Positions 35,301-44,300 of a stretch of 64,000 nucleotides of DNA are shown here, piece by piece. A program made the translations under genes and the position numbers. The notes under the pieces were generated by a model. The model had not been told where the DNA came from. It worked only from the letters and a program-made list of their open reading frames with translations, and did no database searches. The first letter of the stretch is position 1. Each line of letters starts with the position of its first letter. The stretch comes from Prevotella sp. (GTDB lineage Bacteria > Bacteroidota > Bacteroidia > Bacteroidales > Bacteroidaceae): contig JAFZAH010000023.1 in the NCBI GenBank assembly GCA_017548275.1, positions 159,490-223,489 on the forward strand, given 5' to 3'.

Positions 35301-35707
35301 CTGGCGGGAATGGTAATACTCGTCAGGCCGGTGCAGTATTCGAACGGAAACGCGCCGATGGTTGTCAGCGTTGAGGGTAAGTCCAAACTTGTCAGGCCGG
35401 TGCAGCCAGCGAATGCATTTTTTTCTATGGTTTTCAGACCTTCACAGAGCGTCACATCGGTAAGCCCGTTGCAGTTAAAGAACGCGTTTTCGCCGATGCT
35501 AACCACATCGTATGAATAGCCGCTAACGTTGATGGTGCCAGGTATCAACACACTGGTCAGAGAGGAGTAGTTGTCCTGAATCACCGTTGCTTCGAAAGTG
35601 GCAGAATTGAGACTGTACTTGATGTTGTTGACGACGGTCTCATTTTGAGCCAACATGCCGATAGGGACTGCCAGCATCATGAGCAATAGGGATAGTAGTT
35701 TTTTCAT
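32318..35707 (-). CDS. BspA-like leucine-rich-repeat surface protein with dockerin- and cohesin-like modules (A)
   Basis: 1129 residues. Signal peptide about 1-21 (MKKLLSLLLMMLAVPIG...). Many LRR_5/BspA repeats (about 25-840) of the pattern TSIGxxAFxxCxxLTSxxIPxxVT, interrupted by 'ATLYVPxGSxxAYxxAxxWxxF' segments typical of the family. A dockerin-like pair of Ca2+-loop repeats (about 844-905; DVDGDEEVDVADFTVLAKYLLG and DGEIDVADLTGIANIIL). A cohesin-like beta domain (about 925-1070; VSGLEFSLLLPEGITIATN, DGEVARITVNIP). The C-terminal 40 residues, ending GVYIVNGKKVVVK, resemble a type IX secretion sorting tail. Residues about 1088-1099 (LTPNPSPTGEGG) are encoded by a REP repeat. It is a paralogue of B. 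Confidence 0.85.
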   Translation of the reverse strand: MKKLLSLLLMMLAVPIGMLAQNETVVNNIKYSLNSATFEATVIQDNYSSLTSVLIPGTINVSGYSYDVVSIGENAFFNCNGLTDVTLCEGLKTIEKNAFAGCTGLTSLDLPSTLTTIGAFPFEYCTGLTSITIPASVTSIDKQAFAHCPNVTSMQVETGNPVYDSRNNCNAIIETANNILIEGCKGTTIPESVTTIGPCAFQGSGLTSINIPEGVTSIGYMAFCVCRSLTCVTLPSTLTDIESAAFMFDTNLTSIYCTSGNPQGINLYSDTFSDVYGATLYVPMGSKSAYEAATYWQNFSEIVETLLYEYDTTNHTATVIQGDYSSLTSVLIPGTVNFNGDSYDVVSIGVNAFSNCIRLTDVTLCEGLKTIEEDAFSGCTGLTSIIIPEGVTSIGLNAFIGSGLQTVSIPGTCTVGTFAFSNCPDLVEVVFCEGVTTCLSNTFRYCTSLKYVTLPTTMTSIGLNAFRGCTALERVVCKASTPPTTTGTQTFSAKGQADLFVPIGTVSAYQSADIWKDFKSISEMPTEVIIDGITYHLNDDGTATVIAGDYSSLTRVAIPAEVTTLSGTYSVTTIAAGAFADCYQLSPIALPESLTSIGDGAFANVPTWCQVYVHSEEPPTINSTVFPSGMIRLNVMSNPNLYQEAEGWQDFLDINQIGDFGSYRLVLHDDQTAEVSKGSSDPTVLNLTSNKVMVFDGYENIEYTLTGISEWGFIMCSTLTSVSLAPGMTTIGSGAFFHCGNISNVYLPESVTTIGEIAFSTCTSLTSLTLPKNVTSIGNGAFTNCPLTEIYSYATTPPVITGGWTFDCYDTATLYVPEGCVEAYQNATVWCNFTNIVEMAPVTPGDVDGDEEVDVADFTVLAKYLLGLPTEGFNPSAADVAGSTTGGPDGEIDVADLTGIANIILHSNNTLLGAPRRAAAVDTNIDAMDNAIYVEPVTAEPGTQQVISVRMKNNVEVSGLEFSLLLPEGITIATNADGLAMAEMSDKRTTMGKPDYFGSSLMSDGSMKILCASMTENRTTGRLYTFAGNDGEVARITVNIPADYEEGMYEVRILNAKVSDPDGVKTTLADTAAGIDVGYSQTTGIDSLTPNPSPTGEGGDYFTLDGKKLDKKPTQKGVYIVNGKKVVVK
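32412..32447. repeat. REP-like repeat inside BspA-like gene A
   Basis: CCCCCCTCTCCCGTTGGAGA followed by GGGGTTGGGGGTGAGG. It is translated in frame as LTPNPSPTGEGG just before the sorting tail (GDYFTLDGKK...). Confidence 0.85.
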
Positions 35708-35762
35708 ATCTGTTGGTTTTAATGATTATTTCAGAAATAAGTTTTTATGTCTTTGCCAAAGA

Positions 35763-35800
35763 CCGTACGGCGATGCGGGTTCAACCGCATTGCCGTACGG
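35763..35800. other. Strong hairpin between BspA-like genes B and A
   Basis: CCGTACGGCGATGCGG and CCGCATTGCCGTACGG form a 16-base-pair stem with one mismatch. It abuts a perfect palindrome GTCTTTGCCAAAGAC (35749-35763). There is no T-run, so a regulatory or attenuation hairpin in the leader of gene A, or an inverted-repeat element, is as likely as a terminator. Confidence 0.7.
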
Positions 35801-35857
35801 AACTTGACAAGCAACAATCCCTGCTTATGTGGAATTATCAGGTAGCAGGAAGGCGGA

Positions 35858-38800
35858 TTATTTCACCACCACCTTCTTGCCGTTCAAGATATACACGCCT
35901 TTCTGGGTCGGTTTCTTATCGAGTTTCTTGCCGTCTAAGGTGAAGTAATCACCCCCCTCTCCCGTTGGAGAGGGGTTAGGGGTGAGGCCGTTGATGTCTG
36001 TCGTCTGACTGTAGCCCACATTGATGCTCGTACCCGTATCGTCCAGCACGGTTTTCACACCGTCGGCGTCAGACACCTTGGCGTTGAGGATAAGCACCTC
36101 GTACATGCCCTCCTCATAGTCAGCGGGTATGTTGACCGTGATGCGTGCCACCTCGCCGTCATTTCCCGCGAAGGTGTACAAGCGGCCTGTGGAGCGGTTT
36201 TCGGAGATTGAGCCACAGAGTGTCTTCAGCGAGCCGTCGGCAAACAGGTGTCCGCTGAAGTGACTGTGCGCTGCGTTGGTGCGGTCCTCGCTCATCTCAT
36301 AGTCGGCGATGGTAATGCCCTCAGGCAACAGCAGACTGAACTCCAGACCGCTCACCTCCACATTGTTCTTCATCCTGACAGAGAGCACCTGCTGTGTGCC
36401 TGGCTCTGCCGTCACAGGCTCCACGTAGATGGCGTTATCCATCGCGTCGATGTCGGTGTCAACCGCGGCAGCCCGTCTGGGCGCGCCCGAGGATGTGTTA
36501 CCGCTGTGCAGGATGATGTTGGCGATACCTGTCAGGTCGGCTACGTCGATTTCGCCGTCAGGTACACCGCCTATGCCACCTGCCACGTCGGCTGCTTCCA
36601 TGATAAACACCGAGAGTGTTTTGCCCAGCAGGTAGTTGGCCATCAGGGTGAAGTCAGCCACATCCACCTCCAAGTCACCGTTCACGTCGCCGGGGATGAC
36701 ATCGATTACGCTGAGGGTTGATTTCAGATGGTCGATGCTGTGTGACTCGTTCAGGGTGTTGCTCAGGCTCACATTCTTCAACTTGATGTCGTAGTCGCCT
36801 TTTGCCATGGTAGAGGCTAAGTTGACCTTGATGCGTACCACCTCGCCGTCATTGCCGTCGAAGGAGGAGCCGTTCTTTAATGAGTATAACACACGCAGAT
36901 TGCCGTCGGCATCGATGTTCGAACCGAAGAAGTCGGTCTTGCGTATGGTGGTGCGCTCCAAACTCTGTTCCACCATGAGCATGCCGTCGGTGCCAGTGGC
37001 GACCGTCACGCCCTCGGGCAATACGAGAGTGAACGTAAAGGCCTGGATAGACTCCGTGTTCTTCATCTTTACCGAGAGCGTCGTTTGTCCGCCGGCCACA
37101 CCTCGTGCGGGCTCGAGATAAACGGTGTTGTCGATGAGACTGTAGTCGGTGTCGGGCTCAATATTGGTGAGTGACATATCGTCGAAATAATAGATGGTTG
37201 ATTGCGGCTCCACGTTCAAGAAGAACGCGATGCACTGTGAGCCATCCATATCTGGAGTGACGGTCAACGTATAGGTATAGGTCTGCCATTCTGTGGTCAA
37301 GTCAAAACCACCGAGAAAATTATAATACTTATAACCGCCAGGATAGGTATGTGCCTGAGTGGAGATGCTGGCGTTTCTGCTGGCCTTGGCACGCATGGAG
37401 AAATAGAGCGTCTCACCCTCGACCACGGGTCGTGACAGATTGACGAAGAACTGTGAATCCCAATTAGTCGACACTCTGTCAATGGATTGGATGGCCAGAT
37501 AATGGTTGCCGCCTTCTGTCTCTATAAAGGAACTGGGGACGGCGTTATAACTGTTGTCATCACCTGCTAAGTGATAGCAGAACGCGGAGATGTCGGCGTC
37601 TTCGAATGTGCCGTTGACGATGAGTTCGTCACTTACGGGTGCGGGGATAAACTCCTCGATATGGGTGAACATGCTCCAAATTTCCGCATTCTGGTATGCC
37701 TCCACACATCCTACAGGCACATGAAGCGTGGCGGTGTCGTAACAAGTGAATGTCCATGCGCCGGTAGAAGAAATGACGGGCGGTGTCGTGGCACAGCAAT
37801 ACACATCCGTCAGGGGACAATCGTAGAAAGCACCATCGCCGATGCTCGCCACACTTTCTGGGATAGTAATATTCGTCAGGCTGGTGCAGCCATATAATGC
37901 CATCTGGCCAATCTCAGTCACACTTTCGGGAATGGTGATGTCAGTGAGATTGGTGCAACCGAAGAATGTACCTCCTTGAAGGGTGGTCATATAGGGAGAA
38001 AGACTCACGCTGGTCAAAGCGTCGCATGAGATGAATGCCCAACCCTGAATCTCTGTTATGGTGTATTCCGTATCTTGATAACCGTTGAAAATCGTCAGTT
38101 TACCGCTTGAGAAGTCAAGGGTCGTAACGTTTTGGGTATCCCAGTCGCTTGCCACTGTTGCCGTAAAGCCATCATCATTCACGTACAGTTTAAAATAGGC
38201 AAAACTGTTGATCTCATATACCTTACCGAAATCCTTCCATCCTTCAGCCTCCTCGTAGGCGCTGATGCAGTCGTTTTTCACAAAAACAAAAAACATGCCT
38301 GACGGGAACGCGGTGGAACTGATGGCCGGCGGTGTGGTATTATGACTGAATATACGCGCCCATGTCGGTATCGAGGAGAAAGCACCGTCGCCGATGCGTG
38401 TCAGTGTGGGGGGAAGGGTCACAGTATAGATTGAATACGGGCTGCAACTGGCGAAAGCATTCGCTGCGATGGCCGTCACGTTAAAGTCCTCGCCGCCGTA
38501 TGTCACGGTCGGGGGAATGATGATGGAGCCGCTCAGTCCGGAATAATCGCCCTCGACAACAGTGGCCGTGCCTGTATGCTCATCGAGACTGTAGTAGATG
38601 CCGTCGATGAGGACGGTGGTGGTGGGAATCTCCACGATATTGGTGAAATTTCTCCAAGTGTAAGCATTCCGATAGGCCTCCACACAACCTGCCGGCACAT
38701 AGAGCGTGGCGGTGCCGTAGCAGTCGAACGTCCACCATTCGGCGTCAAGTCTGGTGACGGGCGGTGTCGTGGCATAACTGTATATTTCCGTTAGCGGACA

Positions 38801-41104
38801 ATAGTTGAAAGAGCCTTCACCGACTCTTGTCACATTCTCCGGCAAGGTAATACTCGTCAGACTGGTACAATGGTTAAATGCATATCCTTCAATGGTGGTC
38901 ACACTCTCTGGCAAGTAGACATTGGTGAGATTGGTGCATCCGTAGAACGCCCCTTCTCCAATGGTTGTCATACCGGGAGCAAGACTCACGCTCGTCAGAC
39001 TGGAACAATTTATGAACGACCAAGATCCGTAGATGCCTGTCAAAGTGTATTCTATGTTATCATAACCGTCAAAAACCATCACTTTGTTGAGGGGAAAGTC
39101 GAGTTCCGTCGGGGCGCTGCTGCCTCTTGCGACTTCTGCCGTCAGGTCGTCATGCAAAATCAGTCTATAACTGCCAAAATCGCCTATATAGTTTATATTT
39201 GAGAAATCCCCCCATCCTTCTGCCTCCTGATAGAGATTAAGGCCGGACTTCACGTTAAGAACGAGCATGCCTGACGGGAACACGGTGGAATTGATGGTCG
39301 GTGGCGTGTCGCTATGGACATATACAGCAACCCAAGTTGGTACACTGGCAAATGCACCGTCGCCGATGCTTGTCAGGCTCTCGGGTAAGGCTATTACGCA
39401 CAACTGATTGCAGTCGGCAAAAGCCCCTGCCGCGATGGTAGTCACAGAGAAAGTTCTTCCTTCAGAGGTCACCTTCGCAGGGATGGCAAGGGTGGACCAA
39501 TAGGTATAATTGCCCGCAACGACTGTGGCCGTGCCGTCATTGTTCAACTGGTAGTTGATGCCGTCGATGGTGATGGTGGAACTCATCTCCACGATATTGG
39601 TGAAATTGCTCCAGACAGCAGCATTCTGATATGCGCTCAGACTGCCTTCGGGCACATGGAGCGTGGCGCTGTTGTAGCAGGAGAATGCGTTGGCGTCAGC
39701 CACGCTCGGCGGCGTTGCGGCATAACAATAAATGTCTGTCAGGGGGCAATCAGCGAATGCTGCCTCGTCAATGTTCGACACATTCTCTAATAAGGAGATG
39801 CTCGTCAGGCTGGTGCAACCCGAGAACGCATAATTGCCGATGCTCGTCAGATTCTGCGATAAGGTGATTTCAGAGAGAGCGGTGCAATTCATGAACGTAT
39901 AGCCTTCAAGGGTTGTCATTGCCGGAGGAAGAATCACCTTTTCCAAAGTATAAACTGACATAAAAGCGTCCCTGTCGAGGCCTACAATCGTGTATTCCAT
40001 ATATCGATAACCGGTATAAAATCTAGCGATTCCGCTGGAAAAGTCAAGCACCCTCGGAGAAAGGTATCCTCTTGTGATGGTTGCAGTAGTCGCATCTTGC
40101 ACATGTATTGTATAATCGCCAACATTTGATATTTCGTGTATCTCAGAGAAATCCTGCCATACGGGAGTCTCCTGGTAAGCACTGACACAGTCAAATGGCA
40201 CCCTCAGGAAGTAGGGATGTTCAGGTAGCGCGTTGGAATTGATGGCCGGCGGAGTAGGGCTAATCATATACATTTCAAATTGTTCGTACGGCACACCGGC
40301 AAAAGCATTGTCGCCGATGCTGGTGAGCGTGTAAGGAAGGGTCACGTAATATAAATTGTAGCCGGCGAAAGCCCCCGGAGCGATGGTCGTCACGGTGTAG
40401 TTTGTGTCTTCATAAATCACCATTTCCGGAATGCGTATTTGCACGCCAAGTGAGGAATAATCGCCCGTGATGACAGTGGCCTGCTGTGTCTGCGGGAAAA
40501 GGAGGTAGTTGATGCCGTCCACTGTCGTGGTGAGCGGGTCTTGCACAAGCCAGGATATATCGTCAACCGCCACGGCGGCCGTGCTCGTACCCTTATTGCC
40601 GATGAGCACACGCATGGTGCTCATCCCCGCGTCGAGCATGGCTTGCGACACCGTGCCTGTCACAGTGTATTTCCTCCATCCCAATGCGGTAGTTGACGAT
40701 TGAGAAGTTATGTTGTCGTCGGTGATGACCGTGGCATTTTTGCCGATGCCGTCGGTCAGCGATATCTTAACAGAGATGTTGCTGGAGGTTATATTCATCC
40801 ATATCGAGAATGTGAAACGCTCGCCCAGCACCCATTGGTGGTTAAACGGGGTGACGTATAGGGCTGTGGCGTTAGTGATGCTGGATCCGGTTCTCGCTTG
40901 TACTGGCAACAAAACGCCGTTGGAACTGTTTCTTCCGGCACCGTCAGTGACTTCCACGGTCTGGGGGTCCGAGTTGTAAACCCCTGCCTTGTATTCACGC
41001 AGGCCGGACCCCTCAAAATCACCATTGGTGAGAATCTCTGTTTGCGCCATGAGCCCGATGGGGACTGCCAGCGCCATTAGGAGTAGTGATAGTAGTTTTT
41101 TCAT
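35858..41104 (-). CDS. BspA-like leucine-rich-repeat surface protein with two CBM-like, two cohesin-like and one dockerin-like module (B)
   Basis: 1748 residues from MKKLLSLLLMALAVPIGLMAQ (start at 41104; an open frame extends 15 codons upstream). Order: signal peptide; a CBM-like jelly-roll (about 22-205; TNGDFEGSGLREYKAGVYN ... VDDISWL); a long tract of BspA repeats (about 210-1155); a second CBM-like domain (about 1158-1325; IVNGTFEDADISAF ... YYFDDMSLTN); cohesin-like 1 (about 1335-1465; TLSVKMKNTESIQAFTFTL); dockerin-like (about 1470-1530; DVNGDLEVDVADFTLMANYLLG); cohesin-like 2 (about 1550-1695); REP-encoded LTPNPSPTGEGG (about 1707-1718); sorting tail ending GVYILNGKKVVVK. The last ~280 residues are nearly the same as in A. 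Confidence 0.85.
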   Translation of the reverse strand: MKKLLSLLLMALAVPIGLMAQTEILTNGDFEGSGLREYKAGVYNSDPQTVEVTDGAGRNSSNGVLLPVQARTGSSITNATALYVTPFNHQWVLGERFTFSIWMNITSSNISVKISLTDGIGKNATVITDDNITSQSSTTALGWRKYTVTGTVSQAMLDAGMSTMRVLIGNKGTSTAAVAVDDISWLVQDPLTTTVDGINYLLFPQTQQATVITGDYSSLGVQIRIPEMVIYEDTNYTVTTIAPGAFAGYNLYYVTLPYTLTSIGDNAFAGVPYEQFEMYMISPTPPAINSNALPEHPYFLRVPFDCVSAYQETPVWQDFSEIHEISNVGDYTIHVQDATTATITRGYLSPRVLDFSSGIARFYTGYRYMEYTIVGLDRDAFMSVYTLEKVILPPAMTTLEGYTFMNCTALSEITLSQNLTSIGNYAFSGCTSLTSISLLENVSNIDEAAFADCPLTDIYCYAATPPSVADANAFSCYNSATLHVPEGSLSAYQNAAVWSNFTNIVEMSSTITIDGINYQLNNDGTATVVAGNYTYWSTLAIPAKVTSEGRTFSVTTIAAGAFADCNQLCVIALPESLTSIGDGAFASVPTWVAVYVHSDTPPTINSTVFPSGMLVLNVKSGLNLYQEAEGWGDFSNINYIGDFGSYRLILHDDLTAEVARGSSAPTELDFPLNKVMVFDGYDNIEYTLTGIYGSWSFINCSSLTSVSLAPGMTTIGEGAFYGCTNLTNVYLPESVTTIEGYAFNHCTSLTSITLPENVTRVGEGSFNYCPLTEIYSYATTPPVTRLDAEWWTFDCYGTATLYVPAGCVEAYRNAYTWRNFTNIVEIPTTTVLIDGIYYSLDEHTGTATVVEGDYSGLSGSIIIPPTVTYGGEDFNVTAIAANAFASCSPYSIYTVTLPPTLTRIGDGAFSSIPTWARIFSHNTTPPAISSTAFPSGMFFVFVKNDCISAYEEAEGWKDFGKVYEINSFAYFKLYVNDDGFTATVASDWDTQNVTTLDFSSGKLTIFNGYQDTEYTITEIQGWAFISCDALTSVSLSPYMTTLQGGTFFGCTNLTDITIPESVTEIGQMALYGCTSLTNITIPESVASIGDGAFYDCPLTDVYCCATTPPVISSTGAWTFTCYDTATLHVPVGCVEAYQNAEIWSMFTHIEEFIPAPVSDELIVNGTFEDADISAFCYHLAGDDNSYNAVPSSFIETEGGNHYLAIQSIDRVSTNWDSQFFVNLSRPVVEGETLYFSMRAKASRNASISTQAHTYPGGYKYYNFLGGFDLTTEWQTYTYTLTVTPDMDGSQCIAFFLNVEPQSTIYYFDDMSLTNIEPDTDYSLIDNTVYLEPARGVAGGQTTLSVKMKNTESIQAFTFTLVLPEGVTVATGTDGMLMVEQSLERTTIRKTDFFGSNIDADGNLRVLYSLKNGSSFDGNDGEVVRIKVNLASTMAKGDYDIKLKNVSLSNTLNESHSIDHLKSTLSVIDVIPGDVNGDLEVDVADFTLMANYLLGKTLSVFIMEAADVAGGIGGVPDGEIDVADLTGIANIILHSGNTSSGAPRRAAAVDTDIDAMDNAIYVEPVTAEPGTQQVLSVRMKNNVEVSGLEFSLLLPEGITIADYEMSEDRTNAAHSHFSGHLFADGSLKTLCGSISENRSTGRLYTFAGNDGEVARITVNIPADYEEGMYEVLILNAKVSDADGVKTVLDDTGTSINVGYSQTTDINGLTPNPSPTGEGGDYFTLDGKKLDKKPTQKGVYILNGKKVVVK
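35952..35987. repeat. REP-like repeat inside BspA-like gene B
   Basis: Same sequence, frame and place as the copy in gene A (one base differs: GGGGTTAGGGG against GGGGTTGGGGG). The shared position implies that it was present before the duplication or was spread by gene conversion. Confidence 0.85.
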
Positions 41105-41290
41105 AATGATACTTTTTATAAAATTATTGTTGTTATTCAAGTTACGCATGTTAAGAAGATATGGGAAGATAAAGGGAGATAGCCACTTTTAAGCGGCGGA
41201 AGATAGAGGACAATACTCTTTCATTTGTGAATCTGTATCAGAACATACGTCTTTTATCTCCTTCTATCTACATGGCAAGCGACGCTTGCG

Positions 41291-41317
41291 CCCTCCCTAT
41301 GGGAGGGCCGGGGTGGG
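41291..41317. repeat. REP-like palindrome that provides the stop codon of BspA-like gene C
   Basis: CCCTCCC, TAT, GGGAGGG, then CCGGGGTGGG. On the minus strand the TAG stop lies in the loop (41297-41299), and the upstream part encodes the last residues IPTPALP. Confidence 0.9.
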
Positions 41318-44300
41318 TATTAGAGCAGGTGATTTCCTGGGTGCGCCGGATGCGTTTCCGCTGTGCAGGATGATGTTGGCGATACCGGTCAGGTCGGCTA
41401 CGTCGACAGCGCCGTCAGGTGTGCCACCAGGGCCACCTGCCACGTCGGCCGCCTGGATGTTGAAATTAAAGAGAGGTATGCCGAGCAGGTACTTGGCCAA
41501 CACGGTGAAGTCGGCCACATCCACCACTCCGTCGCCGTCAACGTCGCCCGATAGGGTTCCTATCTCAAGGATTCTATTGAAGTCTTCCCAAATAGGGGCG
41601 TTAGAATAGGCTTCCACGCAGCCTGCTGGCACATAGAGTGTGGCGGTGCTGCGGCTGGGGAAGGTGATGCCTCCTGAGTCAAGCGTCGGGGGTGTTTGCA
41701 GGTAACAATAAACACTGCTAAGATTGTCGCAATTGTTGAACATATACCATCCGAAGGAGGTCACGGTCGATGGGATGGTGACGCTTTCCAGAGCAGTACA
41801 ATTTCCGAATGCCTCTCTGCCGATGGAGGTCACACCCTCGGGAATAACCAGACTGGTCAATCCCAGACTCCTGAATGCGCAGTCACCTATGGTTGTCACA
41901 CTGCTCGGAATAGTAAGACTCGTCATTGCCACGGCTCCTTCGAAAGCCATAACGCCGATTGTGGTCAGCGTAGAGGGAAGGTCGACTTCTGCCAATGTAT
42001 TACAATTCATGAAAGCATAGTCGTCGATGCTGGTGACACCTGAAGGTATCGCGATGGCGGTCAAAGCGGAAAAACCGTTGAAGGCACTCTGTCCGATGGC
42101 TGTGGTACCTTGAGGGATGATGGTGGTGGAGCATCCTTGAATCAAGGTGTTCGATACTGTCTCGATGATGGCATTGCATCCGTTTCTCGAGTCATATGTC
42201 GTATTTCCGCTTGCCACTTGGATAGAGATCAGCCCTGTGGCGGCAAATACAGAATGACCGATGGATGTCACGTTTTGGGGGATGACGACAGAGGACAATC
42301 CCAAGCAGTTGGCAAAGGCGTCATCACCGAGGGTAGTCAGGCTTTCAGGCAGGGTGATGGCCGTCAGATCTTGGCAGTAACTGAAAGCACTCTTGCCAAT
42401 CGTAGTCAATCCTTCAGGCAGACTGATGCTTGTCAGCGGGCAACTGCTGAATGCGAATTCCCCAACGGTTATAATGGATGAAGGCAGGGTGGCACTGGTC
42501 AGTTGTGTGCATGACTGGAACGCCTTGTTCCCGATGGCTGTCACGGTGTAGGTGATGCCGTTTCGGGTTATGGTCTGTGGGATGTTGACGGAGGTAAGAG
42601 CAGCGTATTCGCCCTTGATAACGGTCGCTTGATTGTCATAGAGCAGGTATTTGAGACCGTCAATCTCTGCCATGTAGGCATTTCCCTCAATGATGTTGAA
42701 CTGGCTCCAATACGGGTCGGCCTGATAATCACTTGTGCAACCCTCCGGCACATAGAGCGTGGCATCGGTAGCCGAGAAGAAAGTGTTTTCTTCAACTGCG
42801 GGGGGTGTCTGAGCATGGGAAATCACCATACCCAAATTATAACACAAGTGAAATGCATTCTCGCCGATGCTTGTCAATGTGGACGGGAGAATCAGTATTT
42901 CCATAGAGCCGCAGCCTGAGCACATGTCGTTAGGAAGGGCGGTTATACCCTCGGGGATGGTCAGACTCGTTATGTTGGTATTGGCAAACGCATAACTGCC
43001 GATAGACGTAAGCGTTTCGGGAAGCGTGATGCTGGTTATATTCTTAAACCGGAACGCTGATGCGTCAACGGCTGTCACAGTGTAGGTCCTGCCGTTAGAT
43101 GTGAAGGTGTCGGGTATGGTGATGTCGCCGGAGTATTGGCCAGTAATGACAGTGGCCGTGCCATCCGCATTCAACCGGTAATTGATGCCGTCGATGGTGA
43201 CGGTGGAACTCATCTCCACGATATTGGCGAAATTGCTCCAGATGTTAGCGCCCTGATAGGCTTCTACACAGCCTGCTGGCACATGGAGTGTGGCGGTGTT
43301 GTAACAGGAGAATGCGTTGTCAGATTCCACGCTCGGCGGTGTTGTGGCATAACTGTATATTTCCGTCAGGGGGCATTCGTTGAAAGCACCGATTTCGATG
43401 CTTGTCACACTCTCGGGGATAGTAATGCTTGTCAGACTGGTGCAGCCACATAATGCGAACTGTTCGATTGTTGTCACGCCTTCGGGGATGGTGATGTCAG
43501 TAAGGTTGGTGCAACCGTAGAAAGTACCTCTTTCAAGGGTGGTCATATAGGGAGAAAGAGTCACACTGGTCAATGCCTCGCATTCCATGAATGCCCAACG
43601 CTGAATTCCTGTCACGGTAAAGTCCTCGCCGCCGTTTGTCACAGTCTCGGGGATATTTACGGCGGTCAGGTCAGCGTAATCGCCCGCGACAACCGTGGCC
43701 GTGCCGTCCGCATTCAACCGGTAATTGATGCCGTCGATGGTGACGGTGTTGACGATGGCATTGATATGTGCGAACTCGCTCCAAATGTCAGCGCCCTGAT
43801 AGGCCTCCACGCTGCCCTCCGGCACATAGAGTGTGGCGGTGCCGCGGCTGGGGAAGGCGGAGGTGTTGAGGGTCTTGGGCGTCTCGAGATAGCAATAGAC
43901 TGTTGTGATGTTCTCACATCCGCTAAAAGCGGCTTTGTCAAAGTATGTCATCTGAGTGGGCAGGATGTAGACGGTGGTCAGGCCGGTACAGTCCTTGAAT
44001 ACAGTTGTGCCCAACACATCTGTACTTGCGGGTATGGTGATTTCTGTCAGGCCGGTGCATCCTTCGAAGGCTGACTCGTCAATGTAGGTCACTCCCTCCG
44101 GAATGGTTATCTCCGTCAGACCCGAACAATGATAGAATGCGCTGTAGGGTATCGTTGTCACACCTGAAGGAATGTTGACGCTGGTCAGGTTGGTAGAACC
44201 TGAAAACGCTCCATGCTCTATTGTAGTCACGGTCTCGGGCAGTGTCACGCTTGTCAGCCCCATACAGAAGCAGAACGCGCTGACGCCGACTGAAGTGACA

